A stretch of 6,295 nt of DNA, from assembly GCA_903929325.1 (NCBI GenBank), contig CAIYUD010000018.1, positions 1 through 6,295 of the forward strand, given 5' to 3'. This document shows positions 1 through 6,295 of the stretch, in pieces. Below the pieces are notes generated by a model. It did not search any database. It was not told the origin of the DNA and saw nothing but the letters and a program-made list of their open reading frames with translations. The translations under genes and the position numbers were made by a program. Origin of the DNA: an uncultured Opitutia bacterium (GTDB lineage Bacteria; Verrucomicrobiota; Verrucomicrobiia; Opitutales; UBA953). Position 1 is the stretch's first letter. Each line of letters opens with the position of its first letter.

Positions 1-1742
1 AATTCTCTCTGATGCTTCCAGGGTCCGCCGCTGACGTTATTCAGAAAGGTCGAGCAGCTGGACTTCACGTCGGCATCGATATCACTGGCCGAACACCCTG
101 CAACTGCCAGTTACTCAAAGTTTCGCTCTCAGACTTACAATCCATTGCAGACTGTGACCGACTCGTTGCCTTCTTTGAAGGCCTCTACGGCAAAGCGACA
201 GGCGTTGCGAAGATTACGGAAGTGCCATCCGCACTTCGTCGCACCGAGGCCGCAGAAATACCCGGCTTCACTGCCGCCGAACTTCGCGAGTTCTACACGA
301 GCCTCGGCGAGCAGAATGTCTCCCCAGACACTGGCTGCTTCCCGCTTGGTTCCTGCACGATGAAGTATAACCCGCACATCAATGATTGGGCGGCAGGCCT
401 TGAAGGATTTACTGCGGCACACCCACAGGCGCCCACAGAGGACGTCCAAGGCTGCCTCGAAGTCATCTACCAACACCAAGAATGGTTTAAGGCTATCACT
501 GGCCTTGCTGGCGTGGTCACACAGCCCGTAGCGGGCGCCCAAGGCGAACTTGTGGGCATTAAGATGTTCCAAGCTTATCACCGTGCACGCGGTGACCATG
601 GCCGCGACGTATTACTCATTCCCAATAGTGCACACGGGACTAATTTTGCGACCGCTGCGACCGCTGGATTCGAAACCAAAGTTATCGATGGCAAGAAATA
701 CGGTATCGTCGTGCTGAAGGCTGCACCGAGTGGCGAAATTGATTTAGTCGATCTCGAAGCCCGTATTGCCGAGCTTGGCTCACGCATTTGTGGCGTGATG
801 TGCACAAACCCTAACACTTCGGGCGTCTTCGAAACAAACTTCCGCGTGATGGCCGAACGCATTCACGCAATCGGCGGATTGGTCTATATGGATGGCGCCA
901 ATATGAACGCCATCGCTGGATGGCTCGACCTCGACAAACTCGGCGTCGATGCGGTGCATAACAATCTGCACAAGACATGGACCGTGCCGCACGGCGGCGG
1001 TGGACCCGGAGACGGTATGGTCGCCGTCTCGCATCGCATCGTCGACTTCATCCCAGGGATGCAAATTCGCAAAGTCGGTAACACATTAGTGCCTTACAAG
1101 GCCCCCAAGAGTATCGGCAGCTTCCACCGTCACTGGGGCAACTTTGCACACAAAGTGCGCGTGCTAACTTACCTTGAGCGCCTTGGCAAAGACGGTGTAC
1201 GTCGAATGGCGGCAATGTCTGTGCTCTCAGCACGCTACCTCTTCCAGCGCCTTCGCAAGACCTACCCTTCGCTACCCGTAGCCGCCGCGGACATCCCCCG
1301 GATGCACGAGTTCATCCTCACACTTACCGATGACGACTTTAAGAAGATTGAAGCTGTAGGTGTTCCGCGTGCATCAGCTATTGGACGTGTGGGCAAACTC
1401 TTCCTCGATTTCGGATACCATGCACCCACGGTCGCATTCCCAGAAGCCTTTGGTCTCATGATTGAGCCCACCGAATCCTACACTAAGTCCGAACTCGATC
1501 GCTTTGCTGAATCTGTCGAAGGAATTATCGAACTCATTCGTCAAGACGCCCGCGTCCTCGTTGCGGCACCACGCTTCACGCCCATTGATCGCGTGGATGA
1601 TGTAACAGCCAACCGGAATCTCGTGCTTTCTGAAAAGTTAACGAAGCTTCCTGTGGTCATTCCCAATCGCGTCTCACCGACTGTACTCAATCAGCTCCCC
1701 GTGGCCGAGATTCGTAAGAAAATTCTCGCGACCGTTGGCTAA
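1..1742 (+). CDS. gcvP: Glycine dehydrogenase (decarboxylating), P-protein of the glycine cleavage system, 5'-truncated
   Basis: PLP enzyme that decarboxylates glycine and passes the aminomethyl group to the lipoyl arm of GcvH; cytoplasmic. Residues are numbered from the in-frame ATG at 12. Conserved P-protein motifs are PLGSCTMKYNP (111-121), SAHGTN (206-211), DGANMNA (294-300), and LHKTW with the expected Schiff-base lysine K321 (codon 972-974), followed by PHGGGGPGDG. ATG 12 is not the real start: the frame is open to base 3, and residues before and after it (FSLMLPGSAADV, then LLKVSLSDLQ to about residue 60) resemble the C-terminal end of a GcvPA subunit. From about residue 70 the protein is GcvPB-like. 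The intact gene is therefore probably a GcvPA-GcvPB fusion of roughly 950-1000 residues, of which about 390 are missing to the left. A tail of about 33 residues (544-576) follows the usual family end. The next gene lies 67 bp downstream on the same strand and may be co-transcribed. Confidence 0.95.
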   Translation, partial: FSLMLPGSAADVIQKGRAAGLHVGIDITGRTPCNCQLLKVSLSDLQSIADCDRLVAFFEGLYGKATGVAKITEVPSALRRTEAAEIPGFTAAELREFYTSLGEQNVSPDTGCFPLGSCTMKYNPHINDWAAGLEGFTAAHPQAPTEDVQGCLEVIYQHQEWFKAITGLAGVVTQPVAGAQGELVGIKMFQAYHRARGDHGRDVLLIPNSAHGTNFATAATAGFETKVIDGKKYGIVVLKAAPSGEIDLVDLEARIAELGSRICGVMCTNPNTSGVFETNFRVMAERIHAIGGLVYMDGANMNAIAGWLDLDKLGVDAVHNNLHKTWTVPHGGGGPGDGMVAVSHRIVDFIPGMQIRKVGNTLVPYKAPKSIGSFHRHWGNFAHKVRVLTYLERLGKDGVRRMAAMSVLSARYLFQRLRKTYPSLPVAAADIPRMHEFILTLTDDDFKKIEAVGVPRASAIGRVGKLFLDFGYHAPTVAFPEAFGLMIEPTESYTKSELDRFAESVEGIIELIRQDARVLVAAPRFTPIDRVDDVTANRNLVLSEKLTKLPVVIPNRVSPTVLNQLPVAEIRKKILATVG

Positions 1743-1776
1743 AAGTATCGCCCCAGGATTGTAACCGTTTCGGCAT

Positions 1777-1795
1777 AAACTCTTAACGAGAGTTT
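1777..1795 (+). promoter_or_regulatory. Hairpin in the olsF leader
   Basis: AAACTCT (1777-1783) and AGAGTTT (1789-1795) form a perfect 7-bp inverted repeat with a 5-nt loop, TAACG. Flanking GGCAT (1772-1776) can also pair with ATGCC at 1802-1806, and GGCATTATGCC (1796-1806) is itself a palindrome around one central T, so alternative folds compete just before the olsF start. There is no T-run after the stem, so it does not look like an intrinsic terminator of gcvP. It could be an operator, an RNA structure affecting translation of olsF, or chance. The repeats are seen directly; any function is inference. Confidence 0.4.
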
Positions 1796-1801
1796 GGCAT
1801 T

Positions 1802-1810
1802 ATGCCTTAA
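1802..1810 (+). promoter_or_regulatory. Start-stop minicistron overlapping the olsF start codon
   Basis: ATG-CCT-TAA at 1802-1810 is a complete two-residue reading frame. The last A of its stop codon is the first A of the ATG used for olsF (TAATG). The purine stretch AGAG (1789-1792) is 9 nt before ATG 1802 but 17 nt before ATG 1810, so a ribosome placed by it would meet the minicistron first. The pair ATGCCTTA/ATGCCTAA (1802-1809 and 1810-1817) is also a tandem near-duplicate of 8 bp. A coupling or reinitiation role is speculative. Confidence 0.25.
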
Positions 1811-3555
1811 TGCCTAATCAAGAGCAGCTGACGCTAAGACCCAACCTTGGTAAGCTTGCCCCTGTCGCTGACTACATTCTTGGCCTAAAAGCTTTCACTG
1901 AAGCGCTTCAAAGGGCAAATGGTTCAGGCAGTGGCTTTGTTGACGCCGCCCTGAAAGAGTTCGGCATCCATGCGACGTGGACAGACAACGATCTCGCGCG
2001 CATCCCCCGCGAGGGACCACTGATCGTCGCATGCAACCACCCCCATGGCGGAGCCGACGGACTCGTCGCTCTTCATTTACTACTACGCGCACGTCCAGAT
2101 ACGCGCGTCATGGCCAACCATCTCCTGAGCAACGTGGCCGGCATGCGCCCTTGGCTTATTCAAGTGAATCCGTTCGGAACGTCCGCTGATACAAACCTAT
2201 CAGGTATGCGAAAGGCTTTAGGGCACCTCCATGCAGGTGGATGCTTGCTCATTTTCCCAGCCGGACAGGTCGCATCCCTTAAGCCGCTAGAACGAGTCGT
2301 GCGCGATAGCCATTGGACGCCACATATGGTCCGTTTAGCAAAAATTGCTAAAGCCAACATCCTTCCGCTACATATTGAAGGAAGAAACCGCGCACGCTTT
2401 CAGTTAGCAGGACTCATCCATCCACGTCTACGCACAGCCATGCTAGTACGCGAGATGCTTGCATTAAGGGGTAAAACTTTGCGACTCCGCTCCGGAAAAG
2501 CTATGAGTTGTGAAAAGCTGGCGGAACATGCAACGGACGATGATGCCGCAAAATTTCTGAGACTGCGCTGCGAACTCTTACCTTCACGTCCAGAAGGTGA
2601 ACGCAAAGGGCGCACCGAAAGCCGCACACTCGCACCAATCATTCCACCCATCGCACCTTCTTTGTTGAAGGCAGAACTCGAAAGCTTACCCGCAGACAGA
2701 TGCCTCGTGAGTAGTGGCAAAATGCGCGTTTGGCACTTCCAGGGCGACGAGCTGCCACATACCATGCGTGAAATTGGTCGGCTACGTGAAATTACTTTTC
2801 GTGCCGTTTCGGAGGGCTCTGGCTTATCCGCCGACATCGACGCCTTTGATGGTTGGTATGACCAAATGGTGCTCTGGGATGATGAGAACTCTGCGATTGT
2901 TGGCGGCTATCGCCTTGGTCCAACCGACCGCATCTTACCAAGCAAGGGAAAGCGCGGACTGTACACGAGCACCTTGTTTGATTTTCGAACAGGTTTCTTT
3001 GAGCAAATGGACCCAGCCCTTGAGATGGGCCGCTCCTTTATCCGACCAGAATACCAACGTAAGCCCAATGCGCTTCCGCTGCTTTGGCGGGGCATCGGAC
3101 GCTACGTAGTCAAATACCCACGTTACCATACCCTCTTTGGACCGGTGAGTATCAACCCTGAGTATAGCTCAGCCTCGCGCGAGCTCATGCTCAACTGGCT
3201 ACGACATAATCGAGCAGCAACCGAACTCACATCACTGGTAAGGGCAAAGAATCCACCAAGGGCTATGCACCTTCGGCCCGCTGACCTCGACTTACTAAAA
3301 GACTGCGTCTTCGAACTTGATCATATCAATGGGTTAGTTAGCGAACTTGAGTCGGACGACAAAACGCTCCCCACACTGCTCAAGCACTACCTGAAACTTA
3401 ATGGTCGTCTGATTGCCTTTAATATCGACGAAAGTTTTGGCGACTGTCTCGACGGATTAATCACGGTCGATTTAATCAAAACAGATCCGAAACTTTTATC
3501 TGCGTATTTAGGTGAAGACGGTGCGCGCGCTTTCTTAGACTTCCACGATGCCTAA
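1810..3555 (+). CDS. olsF: Bifunctional OlsF-like acyltransferase (lysophospholipid-acyltransferase domain plus GNAT N-acyltransferase domain), ornithine/aminoacyl lipid synthesis
   Basis: Two-domain enzyme, 581 residues. Residues about 20-260 form a PlsC/OlsA-like O-acyltransferase: NHPHGGADG (76-84, H77 and D83), LLIFPAGQVA (146-155), then HWTPHMVRLAK and GLIHPRLRTA, typical of this subfamily. Residues about 300-470 form an OlsB-like GNAT (Acetyltransf_5 type) N-acyltransferase: RLREITFR (324-331), a DGWYDQMVLWD stretch (347-357), MGRSFIRPEYQ (406-416) and GPVSINPEY (444-452). The C-terminal 100 residues (LLKHYLKLNGRLIAFNID, DGLITVDLIKTDPKLL) are also family-typical. In characterised OlsF proteins the C-terminal domain N-acylates ornithine with a 3-hydroxyacyl group from ACP and the N-terminal domain esterifies the 3-hydroxyl, giving a phosphorus-free membrane lipid. 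The head-group amino acid cannot be read from sequence. ATG 1810 is the first in-frame start after a stop at 1762; no strong ribosome site precedes it. The protein should act at the inner face of the membrane. Confidence 0.83.
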   Translation: MPNQEQLTLRPNLGKLAPVADYILGLKAFTEALQRANGSGSGFVDAALKEFGIHATWTDNDLARIPREGPLIVACNHPHGGADGLVALHLLLRARPDTRVMANHLLSNVAGMRPWLIQVNPFGTSADTNLSGMRKALGHLHAGGCLLIFPAGQVASLKPLERVVRDSHWTPHMVRLAKIAKANILPLHIEGRNRARFQLAGLIHPRLRTAMLVREMLALRGKTLRLRSGKAMSCEKLAEHATDDDAAKFLRLRCELLPSRPEGERKGRTESRTLAPIIPPIAPSLLKAELESLPADRCLVSSGKMRVWHFQGDELPHTMREIGRLREITFRAVSEGSGLSADIDAFDGWYDQMVLWDDENSAIVGGYRLGPTDRILPSKGKRGLYTSTLFDFRTGFFEQMDPALEMGRSFIRPEYQRKPNALPLLWRGIGRYVVKYPRYHTLFGPVSINPEYSSASRELMLNWLRHNRAATELTSLVRAKNPPRAMHLRPADLDLLKDCVFELDHINGLVSELESDDKTLPTLLKHYLKLNGRLIAFNIDESFGDCLDGLITVDLIKTDPKLLSAYLGEDGARAFLDFHDA

Positions 3556-3573
3556 AAGAACATCGGACTTTAA

Positions 3574-4860
3574 TTAGCTATCATCCCGCCATCCGGGGAC
3601 CTCGGCGCTCAAAACGACGCCGACCACGCCAAGCACAAAGAGTAGGCTAAATGAGGCGAAGCCCCAGCGCTCTGCCGAGGTAGAGTCCGACGGATCAGCT
3701 AGGAGCCAGCCCACCAAAGCGCCCAGCAGCGGCCCAAGGAAGGAGGCGAATCGACCAATCATGCCATAGAAGCCAAAGAAGGCCGCTTCGCGCCCAACGG
3801 GTACCAGTGAGGCAAAGTGCGAGCGACTTAATCCCTGCACGCCACCTTGGACGAGTCCGACGGCACCAGCGAGTAACCAAACCCTAGGGAAAGTCGCACC
3901 CAATACCGTAACATCGCCTGGCTGCAGCTTCGCGCCATAAACTGCAATCAGCGTATAAACAATCAGGCCGACTATCAGCATACGTACGGCACCAAAACGA
4001 TGTCCAAGCCAACCAAAGCCAAAGGCCGCAGGCACGCCGATTGCTTGGACGACGAAGAATGCCAGGATTAAATCCCCTTCGCCGTAACCAAGGACAGTAC
4101 CAAGGTGCGTTGCAGTCGTTTTCACTGCATGCACGCCATCGATATAAAAGATAAAAGCTAACAGGAACCAGCGCAGTTCGAGATTCGACCAAATCTCCCG
4201 GGCAGTATCACGCGTGCCCTTCCATGTCTCACGCCATGAAGGTAAAGCAGTAGCCTCAACAGTTGGGCGGAATAATAATGGCAAGGCAAACAGCACCCAC
4301 CAAATCGCTGCCGCTGGGTAAATCATCCACATGCGCCCGGCAAAGAAACCCATATGTAGTGCAACTAAGATAAGGATCCCTGAAATAAATCCTGCGGAGA
4401 AAGCCGCGCCGCTGAGTATGTGGCGGCGCCCAGCGGGGGCACAATCGACCAACATCGAGTCGTAAAACGTCGCTGCAACATAGAACATGGCGGCCGAACC
4501 TGCATAGAGCAGCGATGCGCTCAGCCAGCCACCTTCAGGAACCCAGCCGAGCAATGCAGTTAGCAGTGCGCCGACAATGACGGCTAAGCGCAAACCGCTT
4601 GCACGGAATGCAGGGGACATTGCCAGCTGTCCGAGAAATGGGGCAAAAAAGAAAACGAGCAGGCATGGCACTGATTGAGCCAACTTATAAGCGACAGATT
4701 CGACCGCCGGATCTAACCCTGCGCCCCAAAAAGCCTTAAACATCCGCGGAAAGACCAGTGCAAGCACCACCATGGCGAAGGCTGTATTCGCAAAGTCATA
4801 AAGGACCCAGCGCATGGCATCTCCCCATTTCCAATCAGATGCTGGCTTGCTCTCAGTCAT
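3574..4860 (-). CDS. MFS transporter, UMF1 (Atg22-like) family
   Basis: Integral membrane protein of 428 residues with about twelve hydrophobic segments. Family signatures are WVLYDFANTAFA near the N-terminus (18-29), TFYDSMLVD (131-139) and, in the C-terminal half, GLVQGGVQGLSRSHFASLVP (335-354) followed by FFGFYGMIG (361-369). These match the UMF1 group of the major facilitator superfamily, related to fungal vacuolar amino-acid effluxer Atg22; bacterial members have no well-established substrate, so none is assigned. The hydrophilic loop around 200-230 (SWRETWKGTRDTAREIW) separates the two six-helix halves. The start at 4860 puts a short charged leader (TESKPASDWKWGDAM) before the first helix; M16 is a less likely alternative. 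Only a weak GGA lies upstream. It faces olsF tail to tail across 18 bp, and its 5' side is a 215-bp gap after the LplT-like gene on the same strand. Confidence 0.9.
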   Translation of the reverse strand: MTESKPASDWKWGDAMRWVLYDFANTAFAMVVLALVFPRMFKAFWGAGLDPAVESVAYKLAQSVPCLLVFFFAPFLGQLAMSPAFRASGLRLAVIVGALLTALLGWVPEGGWLSASLLYAGSAAMFYVAATFYDSMLVDCAPAGRRHILSGAAFSAGFISGILILVALHMGFFAGRMWMIYPAAAIWWVLFALPLLFRPTVEATALPSWRETWKGTRDTAREIWSNLELRWFLLAFIFYIDGVHAVKTTATHLGTVLGYGEGDLILAFFVVQAIGVPAAFGFGWLGHRFGAVRMLIVGLIVYTLIAVYGAKLQPGDVTVLGATFPRVWLLAGAVGLVQGGVQGLSRSHFASLVPVGREAAFFGFYGMIGRFASFLGPLLGALVGWLLADPSDSTSAERWGFASFSLLFVLGVVGVVLSAEVPGWRDDS

Positions 4861-5075
4861 ACCGAATCCAATGCGCCAAAGCTGACTGGGGCAAGACCTC
4901 TCAAACAGGTGCTATCACGCCACGCCCACGTAAACCCACTAAAAGTTCTCGTGTTGCATCCGGAAGGTTGGCGGCACGCGGACACACCCGCTCCGCGCAA
5001 CTCAACAAGCTGCGAGCTGTACAGTATCCGAGGAAATGAAGAGCTGAGCTGACGCCGACATGATCACCCAGAAAA
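4861..5075. other. Intergenic gap between the two transporter genes, no convincing gene
   Basis: 215 bp between the stop of the LplT-like gene and the start of the UMF1 gene. No tRNA (no T-arm-like element), strong promoter or intrinsic terminator was recognised by eye. Several short open frames cross it on both strands, but none resembles a known family. On the - strand, right after the upstream stop and in a shifted frame, the codons read VFWVIMSASAQLFISS and then DTVQLAAC before a TGA; this resembles the C-terminal VFWVSAEVFHITS of the neighbouring gene and may be a decayed partial duplicate. On the + strand a start-less frame reads through most of the gap and ends at 5051. The UMF1 promoter, if separate, should lie here. 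Confidence 0.5.
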
Positions 5076-5204
5076 CTATTCAGCCTTGATAAACCTGCCC
5101 CTAGAAATTGCGGCGTAGGAGCCACAGATAACCGCAGAGCCCCCGCACACCCAGAAAACTTGCCCAGAGGTGATATGAAACACCTCAGCTGAGACCCAGA
5201 AAAC
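5024..5204 (-). repeat. Three short direct repeats at the end of the LplT-like gene
   Basis: ACCCAGAAAAC (+ strand) occurs at 5067-5077 (as ACCCAGAAAAC, ending 5076, within a 13-bp copy CACCCAGAAAACT at 5065-5077), at 5150-5159 within an identical 13-bp copy at 5148-5160, and at 5194-5204. The two right-hand copies lie inside the coding sequence and both encode VFWV. The left copy spans the stop codon and the gap. To its left the similarity continues: bases about 5032-5051 align with about 5173-5192 (ATGAA..A.CT.AGCTGA pattern) with four mismatches and one gap, after a 12-nt length difference. This suggests a local duplication, though low-complexity helix coding could also give it. Confidence 0.4.
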
Positions 5205-6295
5205 GCCTGCCGATACCATCATTCCGATAAAACTTAAACTGCTCACGGCGCCTTGCACGGAGCCCTTGCTTTCGGGCGAAGGCCGATGCTGCAAGACGGA
5301 GACGACGGGGACAATGAAAAGTCCAGCGGAGAAACCTAAAGTAGCCATACAGACGCTGAATACGTCTTTCGTAACTCCTGCCATGCCCATCGGTATAGTG
5401 CTTAACGCCAGACCCAAAGCGCCGATCGGCACGAGGCGATATTCGATGTGACCGCGGGAAGCATAACCGGCGACGACGCTGCCGAACGCAATGCCGAGGG
5501 CCAACCATACGGTCATAAAGCTAATCTCAGTGTCGGTAAGCCCAAGAGTGCCCTTCCCGAAGACCGTGACGTTCATCATAATCAAAGCAGTGATGAAATA
5601 GAAGCCGGTGTTACCCCAACACGCACGCCAGAGATCCCTGTCTTGCTTCATAATGCCAAGCTGACGCCACAAGTCCGTGAAAGGATTGATACGGACAGGA
5701 CAGTCGGGAGCCGCAGCCGGAGCTGGCGTGATCCAACGACTGAAGGCCCAACCAACAATAGCTAGTGCCAAGAGGATCGGTCCAGCGACCCATTCCCTGC
5801 CTTTAAACTTATCCGAAAAAAGCCCCGCAGCAGCGGTGCCTAGGATGACGCCCAAGAAAGTCAGGAGTTCAAGAATGCCATTTCCCCAAGACAGTTTCTC
5901 GTGCGGCAAAATCTCAGGCAGGATACCATACTTAGAAGGGGCAAAGATAGCACTGTGGCACCCCATCATAAAGATTGCGACCAACTTCAGCGATAGGCCG
6001 GGCATCGACAAAGCTAGCGCGGCAAAAGTCATAATAAACATCTCCGCCACCTTTACATTAACCATCACTCGCTGCTTGCTAAAACGATCCGCCAACCAGC
6101 CTCCCAACATCGCAAAGAGGATGAACGGCGCGGAGAATACGGCCATCACCACGGAGACCAGCTGCTCCCTTTGTGCATTCTCGCCGGAAGCGGCGCTGGC
6201 CAACAGGACCAAGATGATTAACTGCTTCAGTGCATTGTCGCTGAAGGCGTTCTGAAACTGCGTCCCCATTAGACTCCAGAAGCCACGTTGCCAGC
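5076..6295 (-). CDS. lplT: LplT-like MFS transporter (lysophospholipid transporter family), 5'-truncated
   Basis: Membrane protein with about twelve hydrophobic segments; at least 405 residues are visible. Numbering from the in-frame ATG at 6269, marks of the LplT/Aas-associated MFS group are GTQFQNAFSDNALKQ (2-16), the motif-A loop GGWLADRFSKQRVM (56-69), FAPSKYGILPEILP (109-122) and GNGILELLTFLGVILGT (129-145). The true start lies beyond the window edge: upstream codons are open and read WQRGFWSL directly before M1, as expected for the family N-terminus. E. coli LplT flips lysophospholipids inward for reacylation by Aas; in many bacteria this MFS domain is fused to PlsC and AMP-ligase domains. 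Here the protein ends after the last helix with GRFIKAE and no such domain follows. The substrate is inferred from family only. It is upstream of, and parallel to, the UMF1 gene, and near the lipid-acylating OlsF. Confidence 0.78.
   Translation of the reverse strand, partial: WQRGFWSLMGTQFQNAFSDNALKQLIILVLLASAASGENAQREQLVSVVMAVFSAPFILFAMLGGWLADRFSKQRVMVNVKVAEMFIMTFAALALSMPGLSLKLVAIFMMGCHSAIFAPSKYGILPEILPHEKLSWGNGILELLTFLGVILGTAAAGLFSDKFKGREWVAGPILLALAIVGWAFSRWITPAPAAAPDCPVRINPFTDLWRQLGIMKQDRDLWRACWGNTGFYFITALIMMNVTVFGKGTLGLTDTEISFMTVWLALGIAFGSVVAGYASRGHIEYRLVPIGALGLALSTIPMGMAGVTKDVFSVCMATLGFSAGLFIVPVVSVLQHRPSPESKGSVQGAVSSLSFIGMMVSAGVFWVSAEVFHITSGQVFWVCGGSAVICGSYAAISRGRFIKAE

Noticed and set aside
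1..5. AATTC at the very start, as an EcoRI cloning end
   Set aside because: The 5 bp are in frame with gcvP (FS...) and expected by chance; no vector sequence is present.
12..14. ATG as the start of a stand-alone GcvPB
   Set aside because: The frame is open to the window edge and the flanking residues match the end of a GcvPA domain across the ATG, so it is an internal methionine.
135..599. 154-residue open frame on the - strand
   Set aside because: It is antisense to conserved GcvP motifs, which fully explain the region.
2400..2837. 145-residue open frame on the - strand
   Set aside because: It lies inside olsF, is rich in Ser/Arg typical of antisense shadows, and has no recognisable domain.
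3553..3573. Intrinsic terminator between the convergent genes
   Set aside because: The stem is six AT-rich pairs with one mismatch and a 9-nt loop, and it lacks a GC-rich core.
5017..5024. CTGTACAG palindrome as a LexA-type operator
   Set aside because: It is only 8 bp with no matching flanks; it does not fit a known SOS box and such palindromes occur by chance.
4758..5039. 93-residue + strand frame crossing the UMF1 start into the gap
   Set aside because: Its first third is antisense to UMF1 coding sequence and the rest is basic, low-information sequence with no known family.
5677..6255. 192-residue open frame on the + strand
   Set aside because: It is fully antisense to the LplT-like gene, has no recognisable family and a composition expected from a shadow frame.
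6267..6269. ATG (- strand) as the start of the LplT-like protein
   Set aside because: Codons upstream read WQRGFWSL, the usual family N-terminus, with no stop before the edge; the real start is outside the window.

Overview
The window holds four protein-coding genes in two convergent pairs. Two lie on the + strand: the 3' part of a glycine decarboxylase gene (gcvP), then a complete bifunctional acyltransferase of the OlsF type. Two lie on the - strand: an LplT-like lysophospholipid-type MFS transporter, cut off by the right edge of the window, then a complete UMF1-family MFS transporter. The two outer genes are both 5'-truncated. The obvious in-frame ATGs at 12 and at 6269 are internal methionines, not starts, because the reading frames stay open and family-like out to the window edges. 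No rRNA, tRNA, CRISPR array, insertion sequence or phage gene was seen.

The sequence looks like a bacterial chromosome of medium GC content. The style of the lipid acyltransferase and of the two MFS proteins, plus weak Shine-Dalgarno signals, fits a PVC-type bacterium, perhaps Verrucomicrobiota (Opitutae-like). This is an impression from protein resemblance and not a demonstrated placement.

Layout: 1-1742, GcvP C-terminal part (+); 1743-1809, short spacer with a perfect 7-bp hairpin and a start-stop minicistron touching the next start codon; 1810-3555, OlsF-like protein (+); 3556-3573, an 18-bp convergent junction without a clear terminator; 3574-4860, UMF1 transporter (-); 4861-5075, a 215-bp gap with no convincing gene, which contains what may be a decayed partial duplicate of the end of the next gene; 5076-6295, LplT-like transporter (-, partial).

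Functionally, three themes sit side by side: glycine breakdown to one-carbon units (GcvP), synthesis of phosphorus-free aminoacyl lipids (OlsF), and membrane transport including a lysolipid-type flippase family. Whether OlsF and the LplT-like protein act together is inference. The most notable points are the GcvP, which appears to be a fusion of the two-subunit (GcvPA + GcvPB) form and not the classical long form; an OlsF with altered acyltransferase motifs next to a glycine enzyme; the structured leader of olsF; and the repeat-bearing gap downstream of the LplT-like gene. I found no clear new multi-gene system.
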